Shown here: positions 7,281 through 9,749 of the stretch, in pieces
Position numbering within the stretch: position 1 is the first letter of the stretch
Layout: each line of letters opens with the position of its first letter
Position numbers and translations under genes: made by a program
Source of the DNA: Kiritimatiellia bacterium
GTDB taxonomy: Bacteria > Verrucomicrobiota > Kiritimatiellia > SLAD01
Length of the DNA stretch: 9,749 bases
Assembly: GCA_007125875.1 (NCBI GenBank)
Contig: SLCI01000137.1
Location: 1-9,749 of the forward strand
Reading direction: 5' to 3'
The notes under the pieces: model-generated
Databases searched by the model: none
Told to the model about the DNA's origin: nothing
Seen by the model: the letters and a program-made list of their open reading frames with translations, nothing else

Positions 7281-8174
7281 ATGACCAACCCCCAATCCCC
7301 AGGAGCCCGCTTTCGCATAGCGGTTGAACAAGAACAACCGCTACAGGTGCCCGGTGTCATCAACGCCTACTGCGCCCTGCTTGCGGAACATTCGGGTTTC
7401 AAAGCGCTCTATGTTTCCGGGGCGGGGGTCGCGAACGCCTCACACGGTTTACCGGATCTCGGCATGACCACGCTTAATGATGTGGTTGAGGATGTACGCC
7501 GTATTTCTGCTGCCACCTCGTTACCACTTTTGGTCGACATCGATACCGGCTGGGGTTCCGCGCTCAACATTGCGCGTACCATCCGCGAGCTCGAGCGCGC
7601 CGGCGCCGCCGCGGTGCATATCGAAGATCAAGTGCAGGCCAAACGGTGCGGGCACCGCCCGAACAAGGCGATTGTGCCGACATCTGAAATGGTCGACCGC
7701 ATCAAGGCCGCCGTCGATGCGCGATCTAACCCGGATTTTGTCATCATGGCCCGTACCGACGCCTTTGCCCAGGAAGGGCTCGACGGCGCACTCGCGCGAG
7801 CTATCGCCTACCGTGAAGCTGGCGCGGACATGCTCTTCCCGGAAGCCTTGACCGAGTTATCGACGTATAGCGCCTTTGCAAAGGAAGTCAGTATCCCGGT
7901 ACTGGCCAATATCACCGAATTTGGTAAGACCCCGCTGTTCACACGAGATGATCTGCGCGATGCGGGCGTCGCGATTGCGCTGTATCCCCTCTCCGCGTTC
8001 CGCGCCATGAATGCGGCGGCCTTGGTCACCTATGAGACGTTGCGGGAACAAGGGACACAACAATCGCTAATCAATCAAATGCAGACACGGGACGAGCTCT
8101 ACCAACATCTCGGTTATCATGCATATGAAGAACGGCTCGATGAGTTATTCAAGAAGGAGGACGAAAATGGCTGA
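7281..8174 (+). CDS. prpB: 2-Methylisocitrate lyase
   Basis: This 297-residue protein of the isocitrate lyase/PEP mutase TIM-barrel superfamily splits 2-methylisocitrate into pyruvate and succinate, the last step of the methylcitrate cycle. The signature KRCGH lies at 121-125 with nucleophilic C123. Magnesium-site aspartates are D59 (HGLPDLG) and D86/D88 (DIDTG). The N-terminus SPGARFR matches the usual start of PrpB, so I chose the ATG at 7281 over the in-frame TTG at 7260, which would add seven residues. Neither start has a good ribosome site, only GAG about 5 nt before the ATG, so translation may depend on coupling from hydA 21 nt upstream. The stop overlaps prpC by 8 nt. Other family members, such as oxaloacetate decarboxylase or PEP mutase, are possible, but the length, motif and adjoining prpC support PrpB. 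Confidence 0.92.
   Translation: MTNPQSPGARFRIAVEQEQPLQVPGVINAYCALLAEHSGFKALYVSGAGVANASHGLPDLGMTTLNDVVEDVRRISAATSLPLLVDIDTGWGSALNIARTIRELERAGAAAVHIEDQVQAKRCGHRPNKAIVPTSEMVDRIKAAVDARSNPDFVIMARTDAFAQEGLDGALARAIAYREAGADMLFPEALTELSTYSAFAKEVSIPVLANITEFGKTPLFTRDDLRDAGVAIALYPLSAFRAMNAAALVTYETLREQGTQQSLINQMQTRDELYQHLGYHAYEERLDELFKKEDENG
8154..8160 (+). promoter_or_regulatory. prpC ribosome binding site inside the prpB 3' end
   Basis: A strong AAGGAGG stands 6 nt before the ATG at 8167, within the last codons of prpB. It decides the prpC start: an in-frame ATG at 8119 would add 16 residues of no family resemblance (serine and arginine rich) and lies deeper inside prpB. Confidence 0.9.
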
Positions 8175-9291
8175 GGCAAAAAAAGCTGGCGGATTGGCCG
8201 GCGTAACCGCAGGAACCACTGCAGTATGTACCGTGGGCAAAGAAGGGGTCGGATTAACCTATCGCGGCTATTCCATCGAAGATTTGGCACAACACGCAAC
8301 CTTTGAAGAGGTTGCTTTTTTATTGCTGCGCGGCAACTTACCCAACGCGGCCGAACTGAATGAATACAAAGCGCGCTTGCGTGGCATGCAGGCGCTGCCC
8401 GCTGAACTCAAACAAACGTTGGAGTTAATCCCAGCCGGCACCCATCAAATGGATGTCCTACGTACCGGATGCTCGATGCTTGGGACCCTGGAACCCGAGG
8501 ATGAAGGCCGGACTCAGCTCGATGCGGCGGACCGATTAATCGCCTCCTTTGGCTCCATGCTCACCTACTGGCATCATTTCCATGCGACTGGCACACGGAT
8601 TGAAACACAGACCGATCAAGATACCGTCGCCGGTCACTTCTTACAGCTATTGCATGGCAAGGCGCCCGACGACACGATGCGGCGGGTGCTCGACGTATCG
8701 CTGATTCTATATGCCGAACATGAATTCAATGCCTCCACCTTCACCTCGCGCGTGATCGTGGCCACCCTCGCCGACTATTATTCCGGCATCACGGGCGGCA
8801 TCGGCGCATTGCGCGGCCCCTTGCACGGCGGTGCCAATGAAGCGGCCATGGAACTGATTGAACGCTTCAGTTCACCGGAAGAGGCCGAGACCGGCATCAT
8901 GAAACTGCTTGAGGAGAAAGCCAAGATCATGGGCTTCGGACACCGCGTCTATCGCGATCGGGATCCGCGCTCCGACATCATTCAGGTCTGGGCCAAGCAG
9001 CTCGCCGAACAGCATGGCGACAAGACACTGTACCCCGTAGCCGAGCGCATCGAAGCTATCATGCGGCGCGAAAAGAAGCTGTTCCCGAACCTCGATTTCT
9101 ACAGCGCCATCGCCTATCACTTCTGCGGTATACCGACTCCGATGTTCACACCGCTCTTTGTGATCTCGCGCACCGCTGGCTGGTCCGCACATATCTTCGA
9201 ACAGCGCGCTGACAATCGGCTGATCCGACCGTCAGCAGATTATACCGGACCGGAACAACGCCCGTATCCCCCGCTCGCAGAGCGCGGGTGA
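8167..9291 (+). CDS. prpC: 2-Methylcitrate synthase
   Basis: This 374-residue citrate synthase fold enzyme condenses propionyl-CoA with oxaloacetate to 2-methylcitrate. The catalytic triad of the superfamily is visible: H220 (GPLHGGANEA), H259 (MGFGHRVYR) and D310 (NLDFYS). The N-terminus GLAGVTAGTTAVCTVGKEG and the C-terminal region (H-I-F-E-Q at 342-346, then a tail rich in R, P and Y) are typical of PrpC more than of the longer hexameric citrate synthase GltA. The length is close to known PrpC. It overlaps prpB by 8 nt and is probably translationally coupled to it. It is the last gene of the run; repeat DNA begins 2 nt after its stop, and no prpD or acnD follows within the window. Some PrpC enzymes also use acetyl-CoA, so residual citrate synthase activity is possible. 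Confidence 0.92.
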   Translation: MAEAKKAGGLAGVTAGTTAVCTVGKEGVGLTYRGYSIEDLAQHATFEEVAFLLLRGNLPNAAELNEYKARLRGMQALPAELKQTLELIPAGTHQMDVLRTGCSMLGTLEPEDEGRTQLDAADRLIASFGSMLTYWHHFHATGTRIETQTDQDTVAGHFLQLLHGKAPDDTMRRVLDVSLILYAEHEFNASTFTSRVIVATLADYYSGITGGIGALRGPLHGGANEAAMELIERFSSPEEAETGIMKLLEEKAKIMGFGHRVYRDRDPRSDIIQVWAKQLAEQHGDKTLYPVAERIEAIMRREKKLFPNLDFYSAIAYHFCGIPTPMFTPLFVISRTAGWSAHIFEQRADNRLIRPSADYTGPEQRPYPPLAERG

Positions 9292-9292
9292 T

Positions 9293-9325
9293 CAGATCCT
9301 CGCAATCATAATCATAATCTTAATC
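9293..9325. repeat. Inverted GATTAN array after prpC
   Basis: Starting 2 nt after the prpC stop, CAGATCCT (9293-9300) is followed by four NTAATC-type hexamers (9302-9325), the reverse complement of GATTAN units. The arrangement mirrors 398-433 next to the minus-strand gene, so the same sequence sits just beyond the 3' end of both transcription units. I see no U-tract, hence no classical terminator. GATTAN units at 9379-9390 point the other way and could pair with it. Confidence 0.75.
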
Positions 9326-9355
9326 ACAGCCCGATCCGTCCAGTACCGGGCCCGG

Positions 9356-9390
9356 CGAAGCGTGGCCTCAGCGGACCCGATTACGATTAG
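9356..9390. repeat. Fragment of the repeat tail with two GATTAN units
   Basis: CGAAGCGTGGCCTCAGCGG (9356-9374) matches 376-394 with three differences, and GATTAC GATTAG (9379-9390) continues the array. In the left region this segment follows the long repeat; here it precedes the long repeat copy at 9416. That is what would be seen if an earlier repeat copy had been partly deleted or if copies were once in tandem. The rest of 9326-9415 holds nothing I recognise. Confidence 0.6.
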
Positions 9391-9415
9391 CAAGCGCGAG
9401 GGATGAGGCTCCCAA

Positions 9416-9749
9416 GGCTGTCTCAAAACTTTCCGCAGTGCGGCGCGACACGCGGGCCGCGTCCCAATTTTGGTAGGGCGAATCCTCTGGATGAGCCGTG
9501 AGCATGCTCCGCACGCAGGCAGATACTGATTTCGCGCTTGCTCCAGCGGCTCGGCGAGACCCTCCAGAGGCGGGCAGGCAGCCTCGCCCTACCGATCTCA
9601 TAATGTAAAAGCACGTGTACCCCATAAAAGTGGCACGACCGCAAAAAGCACGTGGTCATCTCGAGCGTAGTCCCGATCACGCCGCAAGGCGGGTATCGGG
9701 GCGAAGTCGAGAGATCTCAATCCCCACCAACAGCCCTCGACCACCCGCA
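9416..9749. repeat. Long interspersed repeat, right copy (runs off window)
   Basis: This copy has the same orientation as 7-362, offset by about 9.4 kb. 9594-9749 aligns ungapped to 207-362 with about 11 mismatches by eye. It begins with GGCTGTCTCAAAAC (9416-9429) and ends with the window, still matching, so its true right end is not seen. No gene is supported in 9292-9749; the two minus-strand open frames there translate repeat sequence. Confidence 0.8.
9472..9593. repeat. Nested inverted-repeat hairpin, right copy
   Basis: The same three nested arm pairs occur as in 84-206: GGTAGGGCGA (9472-9481) with TCGCCCTACC (9584-9593), here a perfect 10-bp match; CCTCTGGA (9484-9491) with TCCAGAGG (9563-9570); GAGCCG (9493-9498) with CGGCTC (9547-9552). 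The 3' arm block 9547-9593 is identical to 160-206 over all 47 bases, whereas the loop (9499-9546) differs strongly. Confidence 0.75.

Noticed and set aside
8119..8166. Upstream in-frame start for prpC at 8119
   Set aside because: The extra 16 residues do not resemble PrpC, and a strong ribosome site serves the ATG at 8167.
9269..9288. GC-rich hairpin CCCGCTC/GAGCGCGGG at the end of prpC as a terminator
   Set aside because: The stem needs a bulge, lies within the coding sequence and has no following T run.
9368..9680. Overlapping minus-strand open frames in the right flank
   Set aside because: They translate the repeat hairpin in different frames and have no protein character.

Overview
The window carries a compact catabolic gene block of a Gram-negative type bacterium. 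It is most likely a proteobacterium, possibly a gammaproteobacterium. This rests only on the style of the PrpB/PrpC and PreT/PreA proteins, the strong AGGAG-type ribosome sites and the mid-50s G+C feel; no rRNA or marker gene is present, so the taxonomy is tentative.

Layout: (1) 1-445 is non-coding repeat DNA: a long repeat copy (about 7-362) with a nested hairpin (84-206), followed by a tail ending in a GATTAN hexamer array (398-427). (2) 446-1291, minus strand, is a fusion of a four-cysteine zinc ribbon with a PTS EIIA type-2 domain. (3) 1292-1521 is a divergent promoter region. (4) 1522-9291, plus strand, is a tight six-gene run: preT, preA, mmsA-like, hydA, prpB, prpC. Gaps are 14, 45, 33 and 21 nt, then an 8-nt overlap. 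(5) 9292-9749 is repeat DNA again: an inverted GATTAN array, a repeat-tail fragment and a second, same-orientation copy of the long repeat that runs off the window.

The six genes fit one route. PreTA reduces thymine or uracil to the dihydropyrimidine, and HydA opens the ring. After two steps not encoded here (removal of the carbamoyl group, and transamination) MmsA converts methylmalonate semialdehyde to propionyl-CoA. PrpC condenses that with oxaloacetate to 2-methylcitrate and PrpB cleaves 2-methylisocitrate to pyruvate and succinate. Only thymine, not uracil, gives propionyl-CoA, so the methylcitrate enzymes suggest an operon organised around complete use of thymine carbon. Beta-ureidopropionase, the aminotransferase, methylcitrate dehydratase (PrpD or AcnD), a transporter and a classical DNA-binding regulator are all absent from the window.

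The points most worth a second look are the thymine-to-methylcitrate operon, the divergent zinc ribbon-EIIA protein as a possible regulator, and the repeat architecture. Direct long repeats lie about 9.4 kb apart, inverted hexamer arrays sit just outside both gene ends, and a hairpin has conserved arms but a diverged loop.
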